This document shows positions 1 through 12,700 of a stretch of 64,000 nt of DNA, one piece after another (the first letter of the stretch is position 1; each line of letters starts with the position of its first letter). Source of the stretch: Linum tenue (Eukaryota; Streptophyta; Magnoliopsida; Malpighiales; Linaceae). The stretch is from assembly GCA_946122785.1 (NCBI GenBank), contig CAMGYJ010000008.1:10627475-10691474 (forward strand). Reading direction: 5' to 3'. A program made the translations under genes and the position numbers. A model generated the notes under the pieces. The model saw only the letters and a list, made by a program, of their open reading frames with translations. It had not been told where the DNA came from and did not search any database.

Positions 1-1201
1 ACAGCGGTGCAATCCTTCTTCTACTCCAGGAACCGGTTCATCGAGAAAAAAGAGCCGTATGTTCTTGTTCTTGGTCATTTTCCTGCCTGTCTTGGCCGTG
101 GTTGTTGTGCTATTAGCTTTGGGAATGCTCTGCATTCACCGGAATGGCAGGGGAGAGGCAGAAACACAACCACTACAGCAGCAGCAGGAAGAGGACATCT
201 TGATCACCCCTGGGTTCGATGGGAAGATCATGTACTCTGAAATCGTGAAAGCAACCGAGACCTTTGATTCCAGGTACTGCATTGGGAAGGGAGGTTATGG
301 TACGGTGTACAAGGCCAGGCTGCCATCCGGAATCAACGTGGCAGTGAAGAAGCTCCACGGTTTCCACGACAGCAATGGGGCGCTTCAGAGGGAGTTCCTG
401 AGCGAGATCAAAGTGTTGACCGAGGTAAGGCACCGGAACATTGTGAAACTCTATGGTTTCTGTTCTCACTCTAGACACTCCTTCTTGGTGTACGAGTACC
501 TGGAGAGAGGGAGCTTAGCTTCAGTTCTGAGCCACGATGGGGAAGCCGTGGAGTTGGATTGGTGGAAGAGGGTCAACATTGTGAGAGGAGTGGCTCATGC
601 CTTGTCTTACTTGCACCACGATTGCACCATACCCATCGTTCATCGAGATATAACCAGCAATAACGTGCTGTTGGATACCGATTACGAAGTCCGAGTTTCG
701 GATTTTGGGACTGCAAAGCTTCTCAACACTGATACCTCCCATTGGACTGCACAGGCTGGCACCCGTGGATATCTTGCTCCAGGTACCTTCAGTTAAAACC
801 CAATTTCTCATCCTTTTTTGCTTTTGTTTTCAGTAGTATTGTAGATGAGCTTCAACTCTCATTTTTTTGTGGCAGAGCTGGCGTATACAATGAGGGTGAC
901 GGAGAAATGCGATGTGTATAGCTTCGGAGTGTTGGCACTGGAAGTGATCAAAGGGAACCATCCTGGGGAAACCGTGCTATCGTTCGCCTCCTCCTCTTTG
1001 ACAGACATAGCATTGCCGTTGGATGATCTGCTAGACCAGCGTCTCTCTCCTCCTTCAGCTCTAATCAAGCAAGACTTGGAGAACGTCTTGAGGGTCGCTG
1101 CAGCATGTTTGAACACCAATCCGCAGGCTAGGCCAGAGATGAGATTGGTTTCTCAGATGTTGTCAACTGATCAAATTGGTGTCCCATTGGTAGCAGTCTA
1201 A
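1..1201 (+). CDS. LRR receptor-like kinase, 3' part (MIK2-like)
   Basis: This is the membrane-spanning and cytoplasmic part of a leucine-rich-repeat receptor kinase; the ectodomain lies before the window. The reading frame is open from base 2. A hydrophobic segment (about bases 59-130) is followed by a complete kinase domain: glycine loop IGKGGYGTVYKA, VAVKKL lysine, HRDITSNN catalytic loop, DFGTAKLL, and APELAYT. One intron (783-875) splits the APE motif as CCA G|AG. After splicing the frame continues through DVYSFGVLALEV to a stop at 1199-1201. Of the families I know, the catalytic loop and the LAYTMRVTEKCDVYSFG stretch fit the LRR-XII/MIK2-like group that senses extracellular peptides. No lesion is visible. 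The substrate and ligand cannot be read from this fragment. Confidence 0.9.
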
Positions 1202-1759
1202 CTGGCCTGTTGTCTGTCAATCAGTGTAATATTTACTTGTATGCGAGTAATCCATACGAAAGAGTGACATATCCATTTTCTTCCTCGTGTTACACGATCG
1301 GCATAGTCATTTTTCCACTTGAGTGTGAATTGGCAAAACCTATTCAAATGTTTCGGGTCTCTGGAATTGCCTTCTTTATCCCTTTTCTTTCTCTCCTCTG
1401 ATCCTTTTGTCTTTTTGCAAAGAGAAGAAGACTTCGACAGACGCAGGAATTGATCGCAATTGTGGGCTCATTGTTGGTCCCGACAAAAAGAACCAGCCGA
1501 ACTAGCAGATGAAAGAAAACAAAGAAAAGCTGCATTATATTCTATATTAGGCAAAGTACTAGAAATATGTGTGTATACACTACAAAACGTTACCTAAGAT
1601 CGGAATGGAGCTCCCAGATAATCGCAAACTTACAGCAATCTTCACCAGGAACATAAAACACACTGATGAACAGTGAAGTTCCGAATCCCCAAGAACAAGT
1701 ACAGAGATGGGAGATGCCATACACTTAGCATTACCGTTATTCCCCGATACGTTGACTGT
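1202..1759. other. intergenic, converging 3' ends
   Basis: This is the 3' flank of the receptor kinase running into the 3' end of the SUFC-like locus on the other strand. It is AT-rich, and I see no credible coding region or structured RNA. Confidence 0.5.
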
Positions 1760-3931
1760 TCAGGCGGTAGACATTGCTTTATAACCTTCCTTCTCGAGAA
1801 CACTTACAATGTTAGTATCCCCAGTCTTTATGATTCTTCCATCCTCCTACGAATACGTACCAAGCACACATTAGCTAACATTAAGATGATTCACAAAGTT
1901 AACAGAAGCATAGAAGACATCAACATGAGGAAGAAACTAATCCATAGGATGCAGGTGATGCTGTAAGAAAGACGGTCATTTTAACAAAATTATGTTAACG
2001 AGATAATGTGTAACCATAGGAAGGCTGGATGAATTCCAACAGCCGTCGATAATGTGTAACCATCAAAACAGACTTCTTAGGCGTCAAGAGTCCATTAACT
2101 GCTTTTGCAACATCTTGGAGAGCATCGGCATCTAGACCAGAATCAATCTCATCTAATACAGACAAATCTGCTTCCAGAACCTGAGATATGCAGGAAGGCA
2201 TTGGCATACTAGACAAAGAAGAATGACATTCATCAGGGGATTGTGCTGCTAGCGAATTGTTGAATCATGAAATTACCAAGTTTCCTCAGAAAGGGGCCTC
2301 TCGTTAGTTCTACAATGATGTAAACGAACATCACATACAGTCCCAATCCACAAATATCCTATCCTACATTTATCCATGCACACAGTACCCTGAGTGCACC
2401 TTGCATAAAAGTGCTTTCTGATGCCAAATATAGAGTATGCAACAACCCAAAAAATGTCTGAATGAAGTATATAACAATTTGATTCGTTAGGTTAAAAAGG
2501 AAGCTTAACCATGTAAACTTTTATGAAAGAACTCCATCACATAGAACTTAGTTCAGCAGAACACAGATTCAGATACGAAACATTACCTCAAGCTGTAAAA
2601 TCTCGTTCCGCTTCCTTTCACCACCACTGAACCCTTCACTAACATTTCTGTTTCGAAAATCACTCGTCATGTTCATAAGCTCAAGCTTGGGAAACAGGTA
2701 CGCATAGAACTGCAATAAAAAATTAAAAAAAGATAGGTCAACAGAAGTTAGTTGAGCAAACTAATAAGTATATCTCAAGATTACTTCGCTTTCGTACAAA
2801 CATATCAGGCAGAACGAAACTAATGGGGCTGTGAAGATTTACAGGATCCATGTCATAGAAAGTGGAAATATAATTCGTCAATGAACTGGATTACTTGTTT
2901 GTCACCTCTATCGAGATTAATCCAACTTACATGTTCTCAAAGGCAACGACATACGACAAAACGTCAAACGAAAGACAGTTCGCGGAAAGCATTTGGAAAG
3001 GGAATGATACCTCAATTGGACCAAGCTCAGGGATACCAAGTTTTCTTCTTCGAGCATTGTAAGCCATGTTTAGGAAGTCAATATTGCTGACACCAGGGAT
3101 TTCAACTGGGGACTCAAAGCTCAAAAGCCCTGAAAGGGACCTATCCTCCGGTTCCATGTCAAGCAAGTTCTCTCCTTTAAAGATCACGCTGCCACCTAAC
3201 TTCATAATGTGGATGGCCAACGAAAACCTGAGCATGTGTATTATGATTCATGATCAGAACTCCACACACAAATCTAATCAAACCAACCAAGAAATGATCT
3301 CAAGAACATGGGCATCAAAAGAACAGCTTCCAGGCGACATAACAACAATATCATTCTTGTTCCAATAACATTCCCACCACTACTGGTGCCATCTAAAGCA
3401 GCATGGCAGCCCACATTGATAAATCATCAGCGAACGGTATCGAGTAAGTGAGATCATATACGAACCTTTGAGAATGTGCTTTTCCCGGAACCATTTTTGC
3501 TCATTATAGCATGGACCTATCCCTCGCCGGAAAATATGAAAATTGTTTAAGTTGACCACCAAACTCCAGAAATTGATAGAACTATCCAACACTATCAGTC
3601 AATATACCTCCCCTTCATTCACGACTAGGTTGACGCCCTTTAGAATTTCCTGTCCTGTTTCAGCGATCACAGCCTTGAAAATTTTGACTTCGAGCAGCGG
3701 CTTCTTTCCCGAAGCATCGGCAGAGAGAGCCGTCACAGCCAGACGCCAGACGGAGTAGTTGGTGGAGCGTAAGCAGAGACGGATGAGAGGGATAGGATGA
3801 GGGAGGAAGTGGGAAGTGAGGGGCTTCCAATTTGGTTTCGAAGAAGCAGCAGCGACGGAATTCTGAGAGGGAAGAATAGACGAAAGATGCGAGGTGGAAA
3901 TGGAAGAGGAGAAATTCAGACGTTGAGCCAT
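1760..3931 (-). pseudogene. SUFC: SUFC-like chloroplast Fe-S ABC ATPase, damaged
   Basis: Six exons match the plastid SufBCD assembly ATPase (ABCI6/NAP7): 3608-3931 (plastid transit-like N-terminus), 3466-3516 (Walker A), 3011-3227, 2587-2709 (signature FSGGERKRNE), about 2023-2180 (Walker B/D-loop LSVLDEIDSGLD) and 1760-1846 (C-terminal LEKEGYKA). Several features argue against a working product. In exon 3 the frame changes between HPHYEV and GGSVIFKG, as if two bases were lost near 3194-3200. The Walker A reads SKNGSGKST, so the first glycine is missing. The Q-loop glutamine of the usual SFQSP is E, with one residue missing just before it. The fifth exon ends in an aberrant GYTLSR-stop and does not join the sixth in frame through any GT-AG pair I could find. 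SufC is normally essential, so either an intact copy exists elsewhere or some lesions are assembly errors. Confidence 0.8.
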
Positions 3932-4162
3932 GGCGGTGGATTAGTTCGCCGGACGGCAACTGGGAAAGAAGAGAGAACACTCGGAATTCTCACCTTAGAG
4001 TTGCCGGGTAATGAAAAGCCCAAATCTTTGTGGGCTTATGAGTTTTTGGGCTTTTGCTTTCCCACTCACTCCTAGGGCCCTTATGAGTTATGACATAGGA
4101 CAATCGGTACAACGCTGGCGGCAGCCGTAGTAACGGGAGTTAGCTTGAAGCCGTCGGAAGAA
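3932..4162. promoter_or_regulatory. shared divergent promoter region
   Basis: The start codons of the SUFC-like locus (3931, minus) and SURF2 (4163, plus) are only about 231 bp apart, so both must be driven from this interval. I see no clear TATA box, as is usual for broadly expressed bidirectional plant promoters. Confidence 0.5.
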
Positions 4163-5482
4163 ATGGCGGAAGAAGAGACGTCGACGACGGCGAAAGAAGG
4201 GGAGAATTTGCTCGGTCCGCCTTCCTTCACCGAGCTCGAGAACGGAAGGTTCAAGTGCGTCGAGACAGGCCACGAGGTCCTCTCCAAGGACAAGGAATCG
4301 TATTCGCAGAGCAAACGGTGCCGGCTGGGTCTCGTCAACCATGCTCTGTCCACCCGCAAGGCTCCTCTCAACATGTTCAAGCAGGACCCTCTCAACAGGT
4401 ATCACTAGAAATGGCAAAATAACTCACCAGCTTCTCCGTTTGTTAATTTTTTTTATTAGGGTTCTTAGTTTTTCCCGTAAAGTATTTACATTTTACAGAG
4501 GATTGCTGTGAATTCTTCTTTTGAAGGTCGAAATTGGTCTGTAAGTTGACTGGGGATACAGTGAATAAGACCGAGGAGCATATCTGGAAGCACATCAATG
4601 GCAGGCGGTTCCTCAACAAATTAGGTTCGTTTGTTTTTGTGTTCTTCTGTTTTTCCTTGTTTAACTGTTGGAAGTGGGGAGAAATTGTGATATTGAGTGT
4701 GGTTTTCTTTTCGGTGGGAGCAGAACTAAAGGAAATGGGGAAATTGGTTCCAAATGGGAAATCAGCTGAAGGTGAAGAGAAGAAGGAACATGGGGATGGG
4801 GATGGGAATGGTGATGATAAGGAGAATAAGAAGAAGAGGAAGAAGAAAAAGAAAAAGAAGGACAAGAAGGCAAAGACTGTTGAAGAAATCGTGACTGAAA
4901 TCAGGGATGTTCCAGCTGATGGGGAGAGTGATGATTCTGAGGTAGAAGAAGCTGAGTTCTGGATGCCACCTAAGGGAGCACGGTGGGATTTCGAAGATGG
5001 AGATGATCGGTGGGGCTCTGACGAAGAGGCTGAGTTGGATGAGGACGGGGAAGGAATGGAAGCAGGTATGTTACAGAAAAAGCGCTGAGCTTGGCATGTT
5101 GCTTGATATCTTCTTCTATGGAGGAACAAATTGGAATAGGCTCAGATTTAAGGTGTTTTTCATTCAGAGTGGGAAAACTCTATGCTTTCTTTGAGCTCAT
5201 GTCTTTGCAATTCTTGTTTCTGATGATGCAGTTGAAGATGTAAGCAAGGAGTCTGATGACCTATCTTGCCGGTGTGTTCGTATATCCAACCTCAATTTCT
5301 CCCCTGTATTTCAGTTTGCACTACTGATTTGCTGTTCTTGATAGCTTAGTTTTGACTTTTGAGGAGTTCTGAAGTAATTGTGCTATGTTCCCTCTGCAGA
5401 ACAAAGAGAATGGCAATAGAAATTGGACCCAGCAGCAATGCACCCAGAAAGAAGAAGAGTAAAAAGAACTCAAAAGCCTAGT
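4163..5482 (+). CDS. SURF2: SURF2 (surfeit locus 2) family protein
   Basis: Five exons join in frame: 4163-4398, 4527-4624, 4724-5065, 5232-5271 and 5400-5482. The N-terminal half carries the SURF2 domain (FKCVETGHEV near residue 30, then KLTGDTVNKTEEHIWKHINGRRF). A very basic lysine run (about bases 4830-4875) follows, then an acidic stretch with the motif EAEFWMPP and a basic tail ending in KKKSKKNSKA. SURF2 proteins are small conserved eukaryotic proteins. The lysine-rich segment and acidic tail suggest nucleolar or nuclear location, and animal SURF2 is linked to ribosome biogenesis, but the plant role is not established. The ATG at 4163 is chosen because the frame upstream offers no earlier ATG. 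No lesions are seen. Confidence 0.88.
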
Positions 5483-6014
5483 CTTTCCGGTCAAAGCTGA
5501 TGATGAGCGAAAATTCAACTTATTTGCTCGGTTTGTAGTTGCGACACTCCTATAGGCTATTCAATTTCGCAATCCAAGATGAATAGGGAAAATGGTTGTT
5601 GACTTATTGTAGCTCTAGCAAGTTTTGAGTTCCCCCCTTGTTACCTCCTTTCTTTCAGTTTGTACCTTGCTCTTCTAGGAGCTAACTGGTGAAGATTCGT
5701 TACCACAAGTTTCTGATAAACATTCAGTTTTGGGCATTGAATTTTTTAATCCTTTTCTAGCACCTAACCTGCAACTGTCTTCTTCATGATTCTACTTGAC
5801 TCAAATAGGGTACAACTCCTTTGAGAGGTCTATGAACATTTTTCTTAGAGGAAACAACTAAAGAAAGAACAGCTGTTGTCAAAATTTCTCTTACAGTTTG
5901 GTTCCGTTACATGAATAGAGATGAAAGAATGGAGATATATAGGGAGAGCACTATCGACTTTGATCAAAGAATGAGAGACATTATTATTAGTTGTTGGAAG
6001 TTCTAGTTGAAGGA
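5483..6014. other. intergenic between convergent genes
   Basis: This holds the 3' UTRs of SURF2 (+) and of the uridine kinase-like gene (-). I see no further coding or RNA feature. Confidence 0.5.
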
Positions 6015-8846
6015 TCAATCTGTGCCAAAATAACGGTCTGCGAACTCTCCCATGCCTGGAATCACACGTAAATCATCATCCAACGTTTCATCGATCTCTG
6101 ACGTTATAACTTTGAGCTTGGGGAACTTCTTGCAGATGACATGTATTCCTTGTGGTGCCTGCACTTGTGGTAGATCAGCATACACGATTTGCGAGGATGG
6201 AGCAAGAACCAAAACGAACATGGAAAGGATTGGGGGGCACTTACTGCTATGAGGTTGAGGAAAATGATGTTGGATTCTGGAACCCCTTTACTGAGAAGCA
6301 AAGACACAGCTTCCACTGCAGAGTTCCCTGTTTTTCACCACATTGAAAAACATCGTTCTTTGTCAAAACTAAACACATTTTCTCGTTCCTGGGAAACTAA
6401 TCAGTACCAGGGAAGGCTTTTGTGACGAACCTGAAGCAAGAACTGGGTCGAGCAATAAGACATGGCGGCTAGAGATGTCCGAAGGTAGCTTCTCGTATAT
6501 CAGCTGCCTTCCATCGTTACGCTCTCCATGGATGAGGATCTTGCCGATTTTGATTCCTTTGCAACATGCTCTCAGCGCATTCTCCATGCTCTCCCCGCTG
6601 CTTATTCGTATCATAATGAATGATGCTGGTTATTGGTTTGATACCATTTGACATTTCAATGCGGAAGAAAGTTACTTGCATACCTCCTGATGACTGAGAC
6701 GCCACACAATCTCTTGCAGAAGACAACTCCTGGGTATATGGATCCTGCACAGAGGAAATTCTTAAAATCCTCACTAATTTTTAGCTACTAAAACATGTAA
6801 TAGTTCGAACAAATGGAACAAAACTATAGAGATGGATAGAAAACTGAGTTTCTGGCAGTGTTTCTTGGTGCTCAAGCTTGGGGGAGAGAGCAAATAGAAA
6901 ATGGCAAGGGTTCTGTCTTTTACCTGTTGGAGTAATGATCTGTTTCTCTGTAAATGGCAGGTGCCCAAGACCATACTCTACCACCTGCAAACATCAACTT
7001 TCAAACTATTCACACCGTAACTGAAAAGAAAGTAACAATGCAGTAACTCTCTTGTCCCAGTCAGCAATTCAGCTTCAAGTGGGATGCTTTTACCCACCAA
7101 ACGAATCAACCGGTCTGCATAGAACACGAAATCATGGTTTGTAGTCTGCATATCCCTTATCAGCGTGTGCATGCCGCCAATCTGGAATCAAACTTCCAAG
7201 GATATGATCAGCCAGCAAAGAATGAAAGGCTTAGTTTCTAATCCAAAAGGAAAGCATTTGATGAATACCTGAAATGTGGAGAAGAAAACAAAAAGATTTG
7301 GATATATCTTGCACAAATCATGCTGTCCAAGCTTCGTATGAATGTGCTGTACAATCAAATCGATGGCAACTTCGTTGTCTCCTCCTCGTGGGATGATAAT
7401 GTCTGCATACTTCTTTGAGGGGAGTATGAATTCGTCGAAGCTAGGCTTCACAAACTTAGCATACTGCAACATCACAGGTTGGCAAATTGGTTAACTGGCC
7501 ATATTTGCAGATCAAAAACACTTGGTGCAGGTTTGACTGCACATCAACGCGATTCAAATGTCTGGTTTTTCAGCTCGATGTCATCTAATTTTAAAGTTAT
7601 GCCACATTAGTAAGGTAATAAGGATAATCTAAACACAACCCCAGTCCAAGACATAGCTACATTTTGAACTAGGTCAAGGGAGGTTATGGAACTTAACTTG
7701 ATCAAGCACATTCTGAACATCCCTCCCTCTCTCAACTGTATCCCTTTTAATCCTCCTGGCAAGCCGTAGGTCAGAATCTGCACTGGTGAAACAATTCGAG
7801 AACGTCTTGAATGGTTATGTGAATCACAAGGACTAGAAAAGTTGTACAATCTGATTTCCTGATCAATCTAGTAGATGAGGGGAATAGAACACAACCTGTG
7901 TCGACGAAAATCTTCATGTTCAGAAGATCACGCACCCGTTCATCGTGAAGAACTAGGATCCCTTCAAGAATCACTATGTCTGCAGGGTTCACCTGCAACA
8001 GCTCAATCCCCCCTAAAACACTTAGCTGAGACATCAACACAAACAAGTTGACTGCACCAAACAAAAGGAAAACCACCACCAATTTCACATCAATTCACCT
8101 TGCTCCCAGGTCCCACGCTTTGATGGGTCTTGAAGTCGTAGTTCGGCGTGGTGACGGCTTCCCCTCGCTTCAGTGTCTCCATGCACGACAGCAGAAGCTC
8201 TGTGTTGAAAGCATCTGCAACAAACGAATAGAAAACAACCCAGCACTAGTTGATTTCAGCATTGAACAAGTACTCAGAAAAATGGGAGGCTAACCCAGGA
8301 AAGGAAAAGCTACCGGGATGATCAAAGTTGTATTCTTTGACGTTCTTCAGTTGCTCAGGTGTAAGGGACCGGTAAAATGAATCCTTTCACAAAGGAAAAA
8401 AAAGACAGAGTTGCAAAGAAGAGAAAGTCCATTGATTCCTTCGATCCAGAATCTCAAACAACATTCCTGAAAGAAAAGAGATCACTTTATTCTCACTTGA
8501 TTAACGAGAACGACTCGTTGATCGTGGAGCTGGGAGATGATCAGATTACAGACAGTCGTTTTGCCGGAAGCAGTCCCGCCGGCGACACCTGAAAACACGC
8601 AGAGAGTGATTTCAGCCAAAATCCCAGATCGGGAAAATGAGAAACCAGCGATAGGGAAGGGATTTAATTGCCGATCATGAATGGCTGCTTGGGCAGGTGC
8701 TTTGTCGGTGAAGGCTGCGAAGGTGATCTACTATTTGATTGCACCACGGAGGGAGGATCTTTTGTAGCCGGCATTGCCGTGGATACTGCTGCTGTCGCTG
8801 CCGCCGCAGTCGGGGTCTTGGAGGCGTTAATGTTCTTCTTCTCCAT
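6015..8846 (-). CDS. UKL: uridine kinase-like / uracil phosphoribosyltransferase protein
   Basis: Thirteen exons join in frame: 8672-8846, 8497-8588, 8314-8383, 8099-8214, 7896-7992, 7698-7777, 7269-7463, 7098-7181, 6924-6984, 6684-6744, 6431-6597, 6245-6327 and 6015-6158. The N-terminal half is a uridine kinase-type P-loop domain (GGTASGKTT, then [12 protein letters not shown] and DDFKTH-like NYDFKTHQS). The C-terminal half is a UPRT-type phosphoribosyltransferase with PRPP-loop region [12 protein letters not shown] and the terminal [11 protein letters not shown]. Arabidopsis UKL proteins act in pyrimidine salvage, chiefly converting uracil to UMP. The first intron needs a GC donor (CG|GCAATT at 8671), because reading through hits a stop at once. 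The gene looks intact. It points away from the tRNA gene, with the shared flank 8847-9127. Confidence 0.92.
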
Positions 8847-9127
8847 GGTGAAACGGAAGATATCTGTTGGTTTGCAGGAATGGAGATTCGGTGAGAAGAA
8901 TGGATTTTCAATTATTTTCTTTCTTATTAATCGGTTTCAGCCTTCAGGTTTTTCATTCTGCTTCCATATCAGTCCAGTCTCTGTTGTTTCCTTTCCATAT
9001 TTTCAGATGAACTCCGGAACTGCTGACCGAGAGACGCGGGAAACCTGGATCACAAAGTGTCACAAACACAGTTCCCTCTTCGCTGAATATTGTTTACTAC
9101 TGAAAGTGGTATTCTAATAGTCAGTAT

Positions 9128-9219
9128 CCGACTCTAGCTCAGTTGGTAGAGCGGAGGACTGTAGTGGGCAAAGCCATCAGTATATCCTTAGGTCGCTGGT
9201 TCGAATCCGGCAAGTCGGA
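9128..9219 (+). tRNA. tRNA-Tyr (GTA) with intron
   Basis: The sequence folds as a nuclear tRNA: a 7-bp acceptor stem with its last pair mismatched (CCGACTC against AAGTCGG), D-arm box TAGCTCAGTTGGTAGAGC, anticodon GTA after GGACT, and T-arm GGTTCGAATCC. The span is 92 nt. About 19 nt starting TGGGC interrupt the anticodon arm 3' of GTA, matching the intron that nuclear tRNA-Tyr genes always carry in plants. The 3' flank has the run CTTTTTAC, which fits Pol III termination. Confidence 0.95.
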
Positions 9220-9755
9220 TCTTTTTACTAATTTCATGTTTTGATATTTTAGCAATTGTTTCTTCATTTTAAAGATCTTGTCAACCTATTTGGCTCGACA
9301 ATTTATCGCATTTCGAGTTTGGTTTTGAAAAATATGAATATTTTTTGTGTTACGGCATTTAAACTTTTTTCTTTTCATTTTTCACGCCTTATTCGGTGTT
9401 CTTCATTAGCCGGTTTGTTTCAAACTTTCAACATATGGTAAACAGGTAAAGCTGAAGCAAAAGAAAGAACCTTTATGGACTGGACTGCAAATATTACAAA
9501 CACTGTATATTCCAAATTACATACAGAAGATCCCCCCCACCTAAAGGGGATTCAAACAAAAGACAGTTCTCTGTCTCTGAAAAACTTCTATCGATTGAGC
9601 AGAATGTCTTACATGGACAAGACCTCTACATGTAGCTTAAGTCCCCTCTCCAACCTACTAATGGTTTGAGCAGAATTTTATGGAACGGAACCTAAGACCA
9701 AAATAAATAGGGTGATGATGATGGTACAACAATGAAACAGCTACTACTACCACCA
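9220..9755. other. intergenic; GUN1 3' flank
   Basis: AT-rich DNA after the tRNA terminator, including the likely 3' UTR of the GUN1-type gene on the minus strand. No other feature is supported. Confidence 0.5.
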
Positions 9756-12700
9756 CTACAAAGCAATCATCTGCATTTCAACACCGGATCTCGAAACATC
9801 ATTGTCTGCGACGTCTGGTGTTCTGGCATCGTGAAGAACGAGCACGCTTAGGGTGCCGGGTTCTCTCAGCCATGCCGTGACGAGAGCTCCTGATGATATG
9901 AACCGACCTAGGTTGCATTTCGCCTGTTGGAATGGGGCTCCCATTCCGGTAAGCAGAGCTTCCACATTTCTCTTTAGGGCACTGTTTCCTACCACTTTAC
10001 TATGCTTGCCCCATCCAGTCAGGATGCTGCAAGAAACCAACAACAAAAAGTAACATGAGTATATAAGCAGCTGCTTGAAACAGTGTATCCTTTAGGGCAG
10101 CAAATTTTTAGCCTACTAACTGTTAGACAGTGGTATAAGATCCAACATAACCTTCTCTCAACAATTCGAGTTATTGGCACTAACTGGTTTATGACACTAA
10201 CAACATGATCTACAAGTTTGTTAAAAATCAGAGTAGTTCAATGATTATTTGCGTAATTGACCAGAGCTAATGGTAGGATGCATACTTCAACCATTTGGGC
10301 AGTTCTCGGCCTTCAAACACAATGGATCGGATATCAAGCAGCCATGTGTGAACCATGGCTAGAGCAGCGCCAGAAGACATCAGATGCAGATCTAAGCAAG
10401 AGTCTGACCACACGGTCTCCCATACCTGCCGACGTTTTCCTTCGACCACAACTAGCTGGGCCCCACGTTTCTGTTAATATGAATTGGCAAGAATATCTTG
10501 ATTAGCAGCAGGCTCTCGTGCTAAGATATAGTATATAAGGGAGTGACAACTGACCTGCCCAAAATGCCACAGAACATCTGTTAGCGCGTTGTAGAAGGCA
10601 GATGCAGTGGGAGCGTCCAAAGACTTCATTTCGTCAAAGAGTGAGCATGCCTGCAGCCAAGCATTTCCTCTGTAACCCATCAGGAGTCCATGAGCTACAC
10701 CGTAGATTTGGTTATCGAATGAGCGTAGCTCCTCGAGTAACACCGAGGCATCTTGAAAGGAATTACAACGACTGCATCAGAACAAAAGGTAAACTTACAC
10801 AATCGAATATGCTACGCTGGGTTTTCTCCATCAGTTCAAGAGCTTATGTAACTAAGCAATAACGCCAAGAAATAGCGTAGGTTACCTGCAAGCATTTAGA
10901 ATGGCTGAAAATGTGACAACATTTGGTTTGATTCGCAGCTCATGCATCTTTTGGAAGAGCCCCAATATGCACAAAAGTTCCTTCCTTTCGCCATTCTTTG
11001 ATAACCCATCCTTCTCCGCGGCAAGCTGCCCAAATATCTTCATGATCTTGTTATCACCTTTCTCCATCAGCTCATCTAAGCCAGCAGCCTCCTGGGCAAT
11101 AATTGTCCTTAAAGGACCAACTTGCAACATTTCATCGCCCTTCTCAGCATCATTAACCACCACAGATTCCGAATCAAATGACAGACCAAAACCATTGATG
11201 ATCGAGTTGTAAGTTACGACATTAGGTCTAGTACCAGCCTTTGTCATCTCATCAAGCAAAGAAACAGCAGTTTCAACGAATCCACCAACACAACACACAA
11301 CACATTGATAAGTGCACTGTAGAGAACAACATCAGCCTCGAATCCTGCTAGCTTCAACTCTCTAAACGCTTCCATGGCTTCATTATAAAACCCACCTTTG
11401 GAATACACATCGATCAAAGTCGAATAGGTTACCAAGTTTGGAGACACACGCCGTAGTTTCATGTCTTCAAACACTCTTCTCACTTCATGGTACTTGCACT
11501 TCTTCCCAAATGTAGCTATGAGTGCATTATAAGTAACAACATCTCTTCCAAATCCAAAAGCTTGCATCTCCTTGTAGACGTCCAGAGCCTCCTCAAGTTT
11601 ACCAAGGTTAGCATAAACCGAGAGCAATGTGTTATACAAAACTCTATCCAACTCAATCCCCTTAACCTTCATTTCATTAAACAACAACAGGGCATCATTC
11701 AATCTACCAGCTTTAGCATAACCATCAATCATAATGCTATAAGTAACCACATTTGGAAACATCTTCTCTCCAGGCATCTCGGACATAATCTTCGATGCTA
11801 TGTCTAATTGCCCAGCTTTACAAGCAGCATCTAGAAGGGTATTATAAGTATGCAAATCCCGTTGGATCCCTCGACCTTCCATTTCACTGAACAAACTTCT
11901 GGCAGCATCCCATAAACCTCCTCTACTACATACAGCAAGCAGAGTGTTGTAGGTAATTCGATCAGGCTCCACTTCATCCTTCAACATGAGGTTGAAAATC
12001 TCTACTAGTTTGCTATACTCAACTCCCCCCTTGCCACAAGCATCAATCACAGCATTGTAAGTGACCAAATTCGGCTTAAGGCCATAGTACTTCATCGATT
12101 CCAAGACCTGCATAGCTTCATTACAGTAGCCACTCTTCCCATAAGCACTAATCAAAGCAGAGAAAGTGTACACATTGTTGCCATACCCTTCATTGAAAGC
12201 TGTCTCGAAGACGCTCTTTGCCAGCTCCACTTTGCCCAATCTTCCGAGTGTGCTGATCATGGAGCTGGCTAACTTCCCCTTCTCCAGCTTTCTCTTCTCC
12301 CTCTTGATGGCAAACTCGAAGCAGCAGAGGGCTCTTCCCCAATCGCCATTGTTGCCGAGCTCACGGAGCATGTAAATGTAGTCGTCGGAGCTGCAGAGGC
12401 GAGACTCAAACGCGAGGAGAACGTTCTCGAGGGTTAATTCGTCTTTTCCTGAACTCATCACCTGGCGGAGAGCCTCCTCGGAGATTGGAGTGTGGCGGGA
12501 GCCCGCCGTTGACTTAGGTCGACCCAGGTGGAACTTGGAGACAACCCGGGTCGAGCTGCGACCCGAAAAGTTGGCGGCGAGGTTGGAATCGGGTGACTTA
12601 AGGGGAGCTAGGGAAGGAAAGGCGGGAGCTGTAGCAGCGGAGGAAGAAGCGGCGGCGGCGGCGCTGCGCGTGCCCGGGACCCAGAATTTCTGATTGGGTA

